Part shown: in pieces, positions 55,301 to 64,000 of the stretch
Numbering within the stretch: the stretch's first letter is position 1
Layout: every line of letters begins with the position of its first letter
Origin: Panax quinquefolius
Taxonomy: Eukaryota; Streptophyta; Magnoliopsida; Apiales; Araliaceae
Assembly (NCBI GenBank): GCA_020205615.1
Contig: CM035153.1
Coordinates: forward strand, 101,391,735 to 101,455,734
Reading direction: 5' to 3'
DNA length: 64,000 bases
Position numbers and translations under genes: made by a program
Notes under the pieces: model-generated
Told to the model about the DNA's origin: nothing
Databases searched by the model: none
What the model saw: only the letters and a program-made list of their open reading frames with translations

Positions 55301-57786
55301 TATTTTCATGCCAAAACCAAAAGTCGATGGAATTCAAATAAGATTCTTGCTATCGAGGACAACCAGGGTGTCTTGACTCATGATCCGGAGCAGATTAAGT
55401 CCACTGCTGTTGGCTACTTCCAAAATCTTTTGGGTACCAAAAACACCTCCTCCTACCCTGGTCGGGAGGCCTTAGCTGAAGTGATTACAAAGCGTATCAA
55501 CCCCGATATGATTCCATCTCTTGCAGCTCCTGTTACTCCTGAGGAAATTCTATCTACTCTTAAAGGCATGCAGAGAAACAAAAGCCCTGGCCCCGACGGC
55601 TTCAACGTGAACTTCTTTCTTCATTCTTGGGACACTGTGGGGGATGATTTTGTCAAAGCTGTACAATCTTTTTTCATTTCTGGACATATGCTTAAAGAGT
55701 CCAATGCCACTGTTGTCGCTCTTATTCCTAAGGTCCCAAACCCCACCTCTATGTCTGACTTCCGGCCTATATCTTGCTGCAACTCTATATATAAATGCAT
55801 ATCCAAAATCCTAGCAGCTGGACTCAAAGCTACTCTCCCTGACCTCATCTCATTCTCTCAAGTTTGCCTTTATATACCGGACGTAAAATCGGTGACAACA
55901 TTCTTTTGGCCCAAGAGCTGTTCAGAAACTACCATAGACCATCTGGCCCATCTAGATGTGCGGTTAAAATGGATTTGAAGAAAGCCTTTGACTCTGTTCG
56001 ATGGGAGTTCCTTTTTGATGTTCTGGCCCTCTTTGGCTACCCTTCTAAATTTATACAATGGATCAGAAGTTTCATATCTACGGCTATGTTCTCTGTTAAA
56101 GTTAACGGTCAGTTGTGTGGCTATTTCCAAGGCAAACAAGGTATCCGCCAAGGCGACCCTCTCTCTCCATATCTGTTTGTTTTAGTCATGGAAGTCCTTG
56201 CTCTCCTTCTTGATAAAGCTTCTTCCTCTCCAAATTTTTCTTTCCATTGGAGAACAAAGGCCTGTAAAATTACAAACCTTTGCTTTGCGGATGACCTCCT
56301 TCTATTTTGTCACGGTGACATGCAATCATCGACTTCGCTAAAGCATAGCCTTGATGCTTTCACCTGCTTCTCCGGCCTATCCATCAATCTCAGCAAAAGT
56401 CAGTGTTTCCTCGCTAACGTCCCTCCTAATCTGGCTGCTACCATTCTTACATCTCTCAATATAGGCCTGGGCTCCTTGCCTGTCAAATTCTTAGGAGTGC
56501 CCCTCATCACATCGTTTTTCTTGATTTGATTGCTTGCCCTTATTCAAAAGATCACCCTTGAATTAAGTCCTGGGCTAATCGCTTCCTTTCCTTTCATGGT
56601 AGGTCAAACTTATTAAATCCATTTTGTTTGTTATTCAATCCTATTGGTGTCCTTATTTTGTTCTTCCCAAATCACCACCAAGCAAATTGAACAGCTCCTG
56701 TCTAGATTTCTTTGGAAGGGCTCCTCGCTTGACAAACATGGTTCAAAGGTTTCTTGGGCCGTGTCACCTTGCTCCTATCTCAAGGTGGGTTAGGTATTAA
56801 AAAGTTGTTGAATGGAACAAAGCAGATTATGCTCCACACATGGCGGATTATCTGCTTCAAAAGTTCCTCTTTACGGGCTCAATGGGTAAACAAAACTCTC
56901 CTCTTGAAGCACAACTTTTGGACTACCCCATCCCTCTAATGCCTCCCGGATTTAGCGCAAAGTCCCGAACCTTAGAAGCTTAGCCATCAATTTTGTTACA
57001 TATAAAGTGGGTGACGGCGAACATCAATTTATGGCAAGACCCTTGGCAAGACAACCGCCCTCTTGCCAGCCATCGCACCGATCCTATAGTCTCAAATTCT
57101 GGTCTGCCTTTCTCAGCCAAAGTCAGTGACATCATCAGACAAAGCTCATGGCAACCTCCTATTTCCAATTACCATAGCCTTATGCAGATGAAGGACAATC
57201 TACTTGTCCTGCATGCCATCTCTCGTCCGGATCGGGTGTCTTTGGGTGCCTTACCTCGGTTAAAGCTTCCCATATCTGGTCTTCTATTCGTTGTGGGAGT
57301 GCCACTGTCCCTTGGTTCAATCTCTTATGGCACAATCTACAGGTCCCACGTTATTCTTTCTTCTTCTGGCTGGCTCTTCATAAGAGGTTGGTGACATGGC
57401 CATTGGCTTCCTGTTGTCTCTGCTCTCATGCCCCCGAATCATTCTCCCACCTTTTCTTTGACTGTGCCTTTTCCCAACAGCTTCTTGGTTTAGTGCTTGC
57501 TGTTCATGGCTGGTTCGGTTTTCCTTTTGACTGGGACACACTGATTCATCACATTCAACATGCTCAAATAGACCAAATGTCATCTCGGATTATAAAGCTC
57601 TGCTTGGCTACTGTTATCTATAAAGTATGGAATGAAAGGAATAGACGAGCCCATGGTGAAACCCCCCGTGCTGCTACTGATCTCGCTCAAGACTGTGTTA
57701 GGATTGTTAAATGCAAATTGTATTCAGTTAAAAATTTTAGCTCTTATATTGTAAAATATCCCAACCTTAGATGTTGGCAGTTATAG
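52321..57786 (+). pseudogene. LINE ORF2: endonuclease and reverse transcriptase, split by a solo LTR
   Basis: It starts MSKLCSYNVRGLNKS at 52321, 14 bp after ORF1, and is interrupted after codon 37 by the solo LTR (52433-54309). It resumes with the endonuclease (WCVLGDFNEIC near 54610; GFSDHNP near 54870), then the linker and reverse transcriptase: FRPISCCNSIYK (about 55760), DLKKAFDSV (about 55972), QGIRQGDPLSPYLF (about 56140) and the catalytic FADDLLLF (about 56284). The zf-RVT-like CLCSHAPESFSHLFFDC lies near 57418, with the stop at 57786. The stretch 54995-55978 is open for 327 codons, but frameshifts occur on both sides. About 95 percent alike by eye to the minus-strand copy. Confidence 0.85.
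52433..54309 (+). mobile_element. Solo LTR inserted in LINE ORF2, 1,877 bp
   Basis: Its edges are exact: the intact LINE reads GTGGAAACTAGAG, and here GAAAC (52428-52432) precedes TGTTAGGTTTG and GAAAC (54310-54314) follows ...ACTACTTTCA. TG...CA ends plus a 5-bp duplication define an LTR, and there is no internal region, so two LTRs recombined to leave one. It is AT-rich, with GTGCGGAAGCG near 52480. No gene is recognised. Orientation follows the TG-to-CA reading and is therefore not independently proven. Confidence 0.8.
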
Positions 57787-57904
57787 CCTTGGATATAGCA
57801 AGTACATCATTGGCTTATCTCTGATGTGGTTGCTATATTTCTTTCGCGGGGTATGCCCCTAGATTTGTTTTTTCTTTCTTTGGTTTATAATACTCACAAC
57901 TTAG

Positions 57905-57906
<2 letters not shown>

Positions 57907-57982
<76 letters not shown>
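57907..57982. repeat. (AT)n microsatellite at the LINE 3' end
   Basis: About 38 uninterrupted AT units directly after ACTCACAACTTAGCA, where the other LINE copy has 24 A. It is likely grown from the original A-rich tail. Confidence 0.9.
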
Positions 57983-57985
<3 letters not shown>

Positions 57986-57986
57986 G

Positions 57987-58253
57987 AAACTAGTTGGGGT
58001 GTGCAAAGATGGTTCAAGACAATTGTTTTAGTAGTCCTCGCCATTTTGTAAAATAGTGTATCAATAATTGTATGAGAAATTTATTTGGGTGTGGATATTG
58101 TCTAGAAGATAATATTTGTATTTAAACTCACAGTATATGTGTTGTCGTATTTTGCACGACAAATGTGTTAATAAAGTTGTAGTTATTTCTGTACCATGTA
58201 TTTGGCGACTCAGAATAGGTTGGATGGAATGGACCTATTTTGGGGGCGTCACA
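57987..58253 (+). mobile_element. 5' LTR of element B2, second part
   Basis: This continues the LTR after the LINE (57983-57986 is the duplicated GCAG). It matches 63817-64000 and ends GGGGGCGTCACA at 58253. Together the two parts make an LTR of about 2.8 kb. Confidence 0.85.
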
Positions 58254-58255
58254 GT

Positions 58256-58267
58256 TGGTATCAGAGC
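58256..58267 (+). other. Primer-binding site of element B2
   Basis: TGGTATCAGAGC, 2 bp after the LTR end, complementary to the initiator-methionine tRNA 3' end. A leader of about 170 bp follows before gag at 58441. Confidence 0.85.
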
Positions 58268-58440
58268 ATAGGGATATGATCTCTAGCGGAGATCGGGGAA
58301 TAGAACTAGGAGGGGAGAGACGAGTAAATCCTTCGCTAGTGTGTCCTACCTAAGTTTATTGTTGGTTGGTCAGAGTATAGGGATATTATGTGATATGTTA
58401 ATTTCTTTAATTAACCCTTGTTTTATGGCAGTATTTAAGA

Positions 58441-60286
58441 ATGACAACTGAGAATGTTAACAGTGGAGTAAATGAGACCGTGGAGACACCTTTACTCACC
58501 AATCAGGAGAACGTGCAACAGGACGACAATGTTCCTCCTGTAAATAACACCACTGATCAGACGATGAACGATGGGATGTTTAGAAGCTTTTTGCAGTTCA
58601 TGCAAAATCGATTTAGGAGACTCGTGTACAAAATATACAGTGGAAATGATAAGAACGCATACGGTTTGTCACAAACCAAGCGATTCAAAGAGTTGGGACC
58701 ACCGTAGTGCAGGGAAAGCGGATCCGATTAAGGCGGAGACGTGGGTCAAAAAAATTACCAAGATATTTGATGTCTTGGGATGCACGGAAGAACAGAAGGT
58801 TCCATTTGCCACTTTTATGTTCCGTAATGAGGTAGATTACTGGTGGGAATCTGTGAAGCGTACCCAGCCTGCCGCACTCAATATGTCTTGGGAAACATTT
58901 CAGAAACTGTTCAATGACAAGTACTTTCCTGAAAGTATTCGTCATATGAAGGAGGTAGAGTTTATTAGACTAGAACATAACAACATGACGGTGTCCCAGT
59001 ATGAGGCGAAGTTCGCGGAGTTATCCAGGTTTGTACCTCATTTGGTGGAGAATGAGGAACGTTTGACGCGGATGTTTTTGAGAGGTTTGAAACCCGACAT
59101 ACGTCAATATCTCATTTCTCATAAATTTTCTCTATATTCAGATGTTGTTTGGGCTCAGTTATTGGAGCGCGATAATGAGTCAGTTCAATCAAAGAATAAC
59201 AACCTACAACTCGATGATAATCGTATCGATGGCAATGCTCATCAGAACAAAGATAACCATCGTGGAAGAAATTATCATGCCAGAAATGGTAACCACTTCG
59301 GTGGTAATCATGGCCAAGATAATAGAAGAAATAACTCAAGTGGAAATTTCAAGAAGAGAAGATTTAACGATGACGGGAAGATGTCGGCAGCAGCACCAGC
59401 ACCAGCAACAAATTCTAGGGGAGGAGAACGACCTCCAGTTAGATGCTACAAATGCAGAAAGGAGGGTATAAGTCCAAACTGTTCACAGCCTTCCAAGGTA
59501 TGTTATAATTATAGAAAAAATGGTCATATCGCTCGAGATTATATGGTAGCAAAACCCAGTCCAGCGGGGATGGTGACTCAAAAGGCTATCCCAAAAATGT
59601 CAAAGTCAACGGTTCCTGGAAGAGCATTTGTCGTGACTGGTCAGAATGCGAGGAACCCGAACGAAGTTAGCACGGGTTAGTTAATTATAAATTCTTGTGA
59701 AGTTTATACCTTATTAGATACCGATTCTACCCATTCATTTATCTCTCCTACTTGTGCTCAACGTTTAAACTTGACTCCGGAGAAATTAGACTTTGACTTA
59801 TCTGTGGAGACTTCGTTAGGAGAAACTTTCATTACATCCACTATTTATAAATCTTGTTTGATCCAAGTTGGCACCATCACATTACCTGTTGATATTATCT
59901 CTTTAAAGATACTTGCTTTTGATGTGATTTTAGGGATTGATTGGTTAACTACTCATCATGCCAAAATTGATTGCTTTCGTAAGGTTGTTAGTTTTCATAT
60001 TCCTAAGCAACCTGTTATTCGAATTCAAGCAACCAAACCATTGAAGTCAAACATTTTCATATCAAGCCATAAAGCCATTCGTTTATTGAAAAACGGATGT
60101 CAAGCTTTCTTAGCCCATGTTATGGACTTGAACAAAAATACGTCAGATTTGAATGATATTTCTGTTGTTAGTGAATTTCCTGACGTATTTCCTGAAGAAT
60201 TTCCTGGCCTACTCTCAAAGTGTGATATTGAATTTTGTATTGATTTTGAACCTGGTACAAAACCCATTTCTAAAATCTCATATTGA
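58441..60286 (+). pseudogene. gag and protease of gypsy element B2, broken
   Basis: ATG 58441 starts gag, with a frameshift near 58700. The capsid region follows at 58725-59110 (ADPIKAETWVKKITKIFDVL; YFPESIRHMKEVEFIRLEHN), then an Asn/His/Gly-rich stretch and two decayed zinc knuckles (CYKCRKEGISPNC lacks Gly-His spacing; CYNYRKNGHIARDY lost two Cys). After TAG at 59678 the same frame continues into the protease. There the active site reads LLDTDSTHSFIS, with the Gly of Asp-Thr-Gly changed to Asp; B1 keeps Gly. The frame goes on through DVILGIDWLTTHHAKIDC and the start of the reverse transcriptase region (SEFPDVFPEEFPG) to TGA 60286. Confidence 0.85.
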
Positions 60287-61230
60287 ATGACTCCTATTGA
60301 ACTTTAGGAGTTAAAAACCTAACTGTAGAAGTTGGTACCCGAGCCTCTATCTGGTGACTTCCTTTGTGGAATGCACCGAAGCCAGACTCTCCATAGGGGA
60401 TGCCATATTCGTTCGGTAGTAAACTGATAGGTGCCATTGTGACGTGCTATGCAAGATTGGGATATGAGTCACAGTTGAGAGCAACCTAAGTCAGTAATCG
60501 AAATACGTAGCTTTCTAGGCTTAGTAGGTTATTATCGGAGATTCGTGGAAAGATTTTCTCGAATCGCTACTCCATTAACTCAGCTGACTCGTAGAGATAC
60601 AAAATTCGAATGGAGCATGGAATGCGGAAGAGCTTCGAAGAACTCAAGAGGAGACTCATTTCGGCACCTGTTCTGACTATACCATCCTGGAAAAGCGAAC
60701 GTGGTAGCTGACGTGTTGAGTAGAAGATCATATACGGGTACGAGTGCGATATTATCGAATACAAAGACCCATTACGTATAACTTACAAATGATAGAGATA
60801 GAGTTAAAGACTCTAGGGACCCACGTGACGATATACGAGTAGAACCGACTTTAATCGATAAAGTTAAAACCGTTCAAGCTACACACCGGAGCTGATGGAT
60901 TCTAGAAGTAAGATTTGATGAAGAGAGGAAAGCTCAAACCTTCGATTTATTAGTCCATTTGAAATCCTCGATCGAATAGGAACTGTGGCCTATAAACTCG
61001 TTTTACCGCCAAGTATGTCACGTGTTCATAACATTTTTCACGTATCGATGTTACGTAAATATGAGGACGACCCGAACCACGTTATTGAGTTAGAACCAGA
61101 TGAAATAGCCGAAGACTTAACGTACGAAGAGGTACCTGTCAAGATTCTAGACAGGAAGGAGCACGTCCTACGCACAAAGGTCATACCAAAAGTTAACTTT
61201 TGTGCAGAAACCACACTATTGAAGAAATGA
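60287..61230 (+). pseudogene. Deleted pol remnant of element B2 (RT/RNase H scraps, integrase tail)
   Basis: Right after 60286 four stops fall at Arg/Gln codon positions of the family within 45 bp. The reverse transcriptase core with the catalytic Asp pair is absent. A short piece at 60490-60600 (IRSFLGLVGYYRRFVERFSR) is the end of RT. It jumps to the RNase H end NVVADVLSRRSY near 60690-60730. A deletion near 60900 then joins to the integrase C-terminus 60985-61227 (SRVHNIFHVSMLRKYEDDPN; DLTYEEVPVKILDRKEH). The last junction is the same as in B1 near 5330. The tract ends at the purine run AAGGAGGGGAGG before the LTR. Confidence 0.8.
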
Positions 61231-61332
61231 CCAGGGAGTTGGAATCATAAATGAAAGCAAGGTATCCTCACCTTTCGAAACACCAGGTACGTACGTTAAT
61301 TTCGAGGACGAAATTTCATAAGGAGGGGAGGT

Positions 61333-64000
61333 TGTAAGACCCCGATTTTTTTTAAAAAAATGGAATTTCCTTTATTTATTATTTTGAAATAGTAAGGGTT
61401 TATTTGATTAATGTGGTTAGTTATGGGTAAAATGCGTAAATATTTTTAAATAAGCAAGTGGTTATAAAATATTCATTGTTGTCGGGGAATATTCGTTTTG
61501 TCATGGAATATTCTTGTTGTCGGGGAATATTTGTACGACGGCGTAGCCTTGTGTGGGCCCCATAACGGAAAGCGATTGGATGAAAAAAACGACAAGTATA
61601 AGTTGTTTATAAATAACGGCGTAGTTGTTATCGTTAATACTGTTGGAATACTTAGTGGTTAAAATACAGTAGCACACGGTATTGAACCAATTATTGATTC
61701 TTATGTAATAAGGTACTACTCAATATTTGTTACAGTAATTACTGTTCAATATTTTATTTTATTGATTCAATAATTGCTACGTTGATATTTTATATTATTG
61801 TTGTTTCAATAATTATCACTACACAGTATTTTTCTTTATCAGATCAATAATTCATATTATTTGAATAATATTATTAGATAGCATTATTGGCAATGTCTAG
61901 AAAGTTCTGTCTAAGAAGAGGTTTGCTCACCTAATTGCGCGCCAGTGAGGAGAAATCCTTATTGGAAAGCCCCTCTTTCCCGAACCTATTCAGTTTGTCA
62001 TTATTGTGATTCTGTAATATTATTTGTGAATAATTAATTATTAATTTATATGACAAGGAAAATATTCATTTTATGTGGATATAGATTGAGAAAATTTTTA
62101 ATGTGACAATTGTTGAAAATTGATATTTTATCTTTTTCTGATAAAATAATTTATTTAAATATATTATTATATTTTAATAATATAATAATGGTGATATTTT
62201 TACAATGAATGTGGGATATATGGGTATATGAGGAGGAAGAATATTTTTGTTACAATAAATATTAAAAACATATTTTTCATGTTTGTGGACCCAATTTCTT
62301 GATTGAAATTTGATTATAACCTGTAAAATCTCCCGTTTGTGGATTTCGATCAATTTCTGTTTGGAATTTGGAAAAACTTTCTTCTGCAAAGTTGTAGAGA
62401 ATGGAATTTCCTATGGAAAAGACGTAAGGTTTGAATTTTTCTGATAAAGGGTTATTTATTATGAATTATTGAAGTTCCGAAGTTCCAGAATAATTGATTT
62501 TTGAAGTTTTAAATATTTTTTAAAAGAAAAACATTTTTTTTTCATTTATGGGGCATGCGTTAAATGGTTAAAATCAGCTGGTGGTGTGCTTAGGAATTTA
62601 GTTTATAAATAATATTATTATATTAAATTTTCTGCTTTGGTGTTCTAAGCATTTTCCTATAAATAGGGTGCTTAGGTTAGAATTGAAAATCACACCAGAA
62701 ACTGAAGTTTTCTCTCTCTATATTATCGAGCGTATTCTTGTGAGTATTTTGATATCTTGAGTGTTTCTATACGGTGCAAGTTTTCTTCAGTGTTATATCT
62801 GATATTCCAGCTAGAAGTATTATTCTTTTGAGGTAATGGATGTTATTTTTTTAGAAATGATATTATTTCTTTCAATTTAATTATGCCGGAATATTGGTAA
62901 GATTTTTTCTTGTGAAATTCTGATCTTTTCATGTCGGAGTTACTATTCATGGGTTACTATTCATGAGTTACTATTCACGAGTTACTATTCATGAGTTACT
63001 ATTCACAAGTTACTATTCATGAGTTACTATTCATGAGTACTATTCACGAAGCATGAAGATTTTTCTTGTGAAATCTCTACCTTTTAGTGTCGGAGTTACT
63101 ATTCACGTATACGTTACTATTCACAAATACGACACTATTCACAGAAAAATTAAATTTTCTTTTCTGTATCCAAGATTGTCTATTATGGTTCCTATCTTTG
63201 ATTGGATTTATGTTTTGATCTTCATTTTTGAATTCTGCTCCACAATAGTTTATTATGGAGTATTTTTGAACTTGGATTGTTTAAAATACGAATCCTTCAA
63301 ATTTATTCTTTTGTTTCACTGGATTCATTTTCTTTAAAATATTTTTCATCATCCTCAGTCCTAAATGATGATATAACTGAATATCTTTGGCCTGTAGTGT
63401 AAAGATGAATGATTTCTTGATGAATATCTTTGGCCCGTAGTGCAAAGATGAACAGGTGTTGAGATGAACATGATCGATTGATTAATATCTTTGGCCTGTA
63501 GTGCAAAGATGACTATTTGATTCAAGATGTATATTGATTGATGTTACAGGGATAAAATATTGATGATGGACTTTTAAATTCATAGATGATAGTAGATTTC
63601 ATTCTCTACTTAACTCTTCTAATGAATTGTTGTTTCCGCTGCAGTTGTTGATCTAAAACTTGTTGTCTATTGTATTCTATCAGATTTTTCTCTGTTGAGG
63701 ACTAACGATAATTTTTTGTACATTATCGTAGTCATAATATCCTTTACTGTGCTAGTTGAGCTCACCCTTTTCCTTTTTGTTCCATTTTTCTTCTCAGGAG
63801 GCGAGAATATAGCAGGAACTAGTTGGGGTGTGGAGTGATGGTTCAAGACAATTGTTTTAGTAGTCCTCACTATTTTGTAAAATAGTGTATCAATAATTGT
63901 ATGAGAACTTTATTTGGGTGTGGATATTGTCTAGAAGATAATATTTGTATTTAAACTCACAGTATATGTGTTGTCGTATTTTGCACGATAAATGTATTAA
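61333..64000 (+). mobile_element. 3' LTR of element B2, cut by window end
   Basis: It starts TGTAAGACCCCG after the purine tract and matches the 5' LTR (47793-50315 and 57987-58173) without the LINE. About 80 bp are missing at the window edge. It carries the same TATA box (about 62658), splice-site-like sequences, tandem array and hairpins. By eye differences from the 5' LTR are a few percent, so the insertion is not very recent. Confidence 0.85.

Larger units (their letters stand above)
50316..57982 (+). mobile_element. L1-type LINE inserted in B2 5' LTR
   Basis: The LINE breaks the LTR between ATATAGCAG (ending 50315) and AACTAG (57987); the uninterrupted sequence is at about 63806-63820 of the 3' LTR. 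ATATAGCAG on the left and ATATATGCAG on the right look like a slightly altered target duplication. It begins with a 300-bp 5' leader (CT-rich, two short A runs) and contains ORF1, ORF2 and a solo LTR. It ends in (AT)n where the other copy has poly(A). It is longer at the 5' end than the copy at 10262-15261. Confidence 0.85.

Overview
This is a repeat-dense piece of plant nuclear DNA, most likely from a eudicot. Everything recognisable is transposon: Ty3/gypsy elements of two kinds, one copia-like LTR, an L1-type LINE family in two copies, and two copies of a plant mobile domain (PMD) gene cassette. I see no host gene, rRNA, tRNA, operon or CRISPR array. Almost every reading frame is broken by stops and frameshifts. 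A 100-N run at 33117-33216 is an assembly gap. Element letters used here (A, B1, B2, D-I, K) are mine.

Layout, left half. A copy 1 (1-4137) and A copy 2 (6735-21811) are minus-strand Ty3/gypsy elements that look like the Tat/Ogre group: the integrase C-terminus is at 21811-21300 and a polypurine tract plus LTR at 9450-6735. Between integrase and LTR they carry a plus-strand (antisense) pair of spliced genes: a PMD protein and a DUF7745-like protein. Copy 2 is split by a 5'-truncated LINE (10262-15261, minus). Copy 1 is joined at 4137/4138 to a gutted plus-strand gypsy element, B1 (4138-6734). A coiled-coil ORF (21812-23161) followed by a 2.9-kb LTR (23403-26316) is the 3' end of a copia-like element, K.

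Layout, right half. 26317-45132 is a pile of plus- and minus-strand gypsy pieces with Tekay-like integrase tails. H is an LTR end with a primer-binding site. I is a minus-strand integrase tail with a 3.3-kb LTR. G is an LTR end, a coiled-coil leader ORF and the gag start before the gap. F is a telobox-rich minus-strand LTR. D is nearly empty inside but has a 4.5-kb LTR. E is a nearly full gag-pol at 39555-45132 with its LTR at 45177. From 47584 there is a clear nest: B1' LTR, invaded by B2 (47793 to past the window end), whose 5' LTR was invaded by a LINE (50316-57982), which was itself invaded by a 1.88-kb solo LTR (52433-54309, TG...CA ends, 5-bp target duplication GAAAC).

The most unusual signal is structural. 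LTRs and flanking non-coding DNA of several unrelated elements (A, B2, D, I) contain arrays of short perfect inverted repeats. Within an array the loop or spacing is conserved while the stems differ by paired, complementary changes. The D and B2 arrays lie inside what looks like a leader intron of the LTR transcript. In A, palindrome pairs precede a TATA box both in the LTR and, in the opposite orientation, in a promoter-like segment upstream of the antisense PMD gene. Either these hairpins are selected, or the copying process (for example quasi-palindrome correction by template switching) keeps remaking them.
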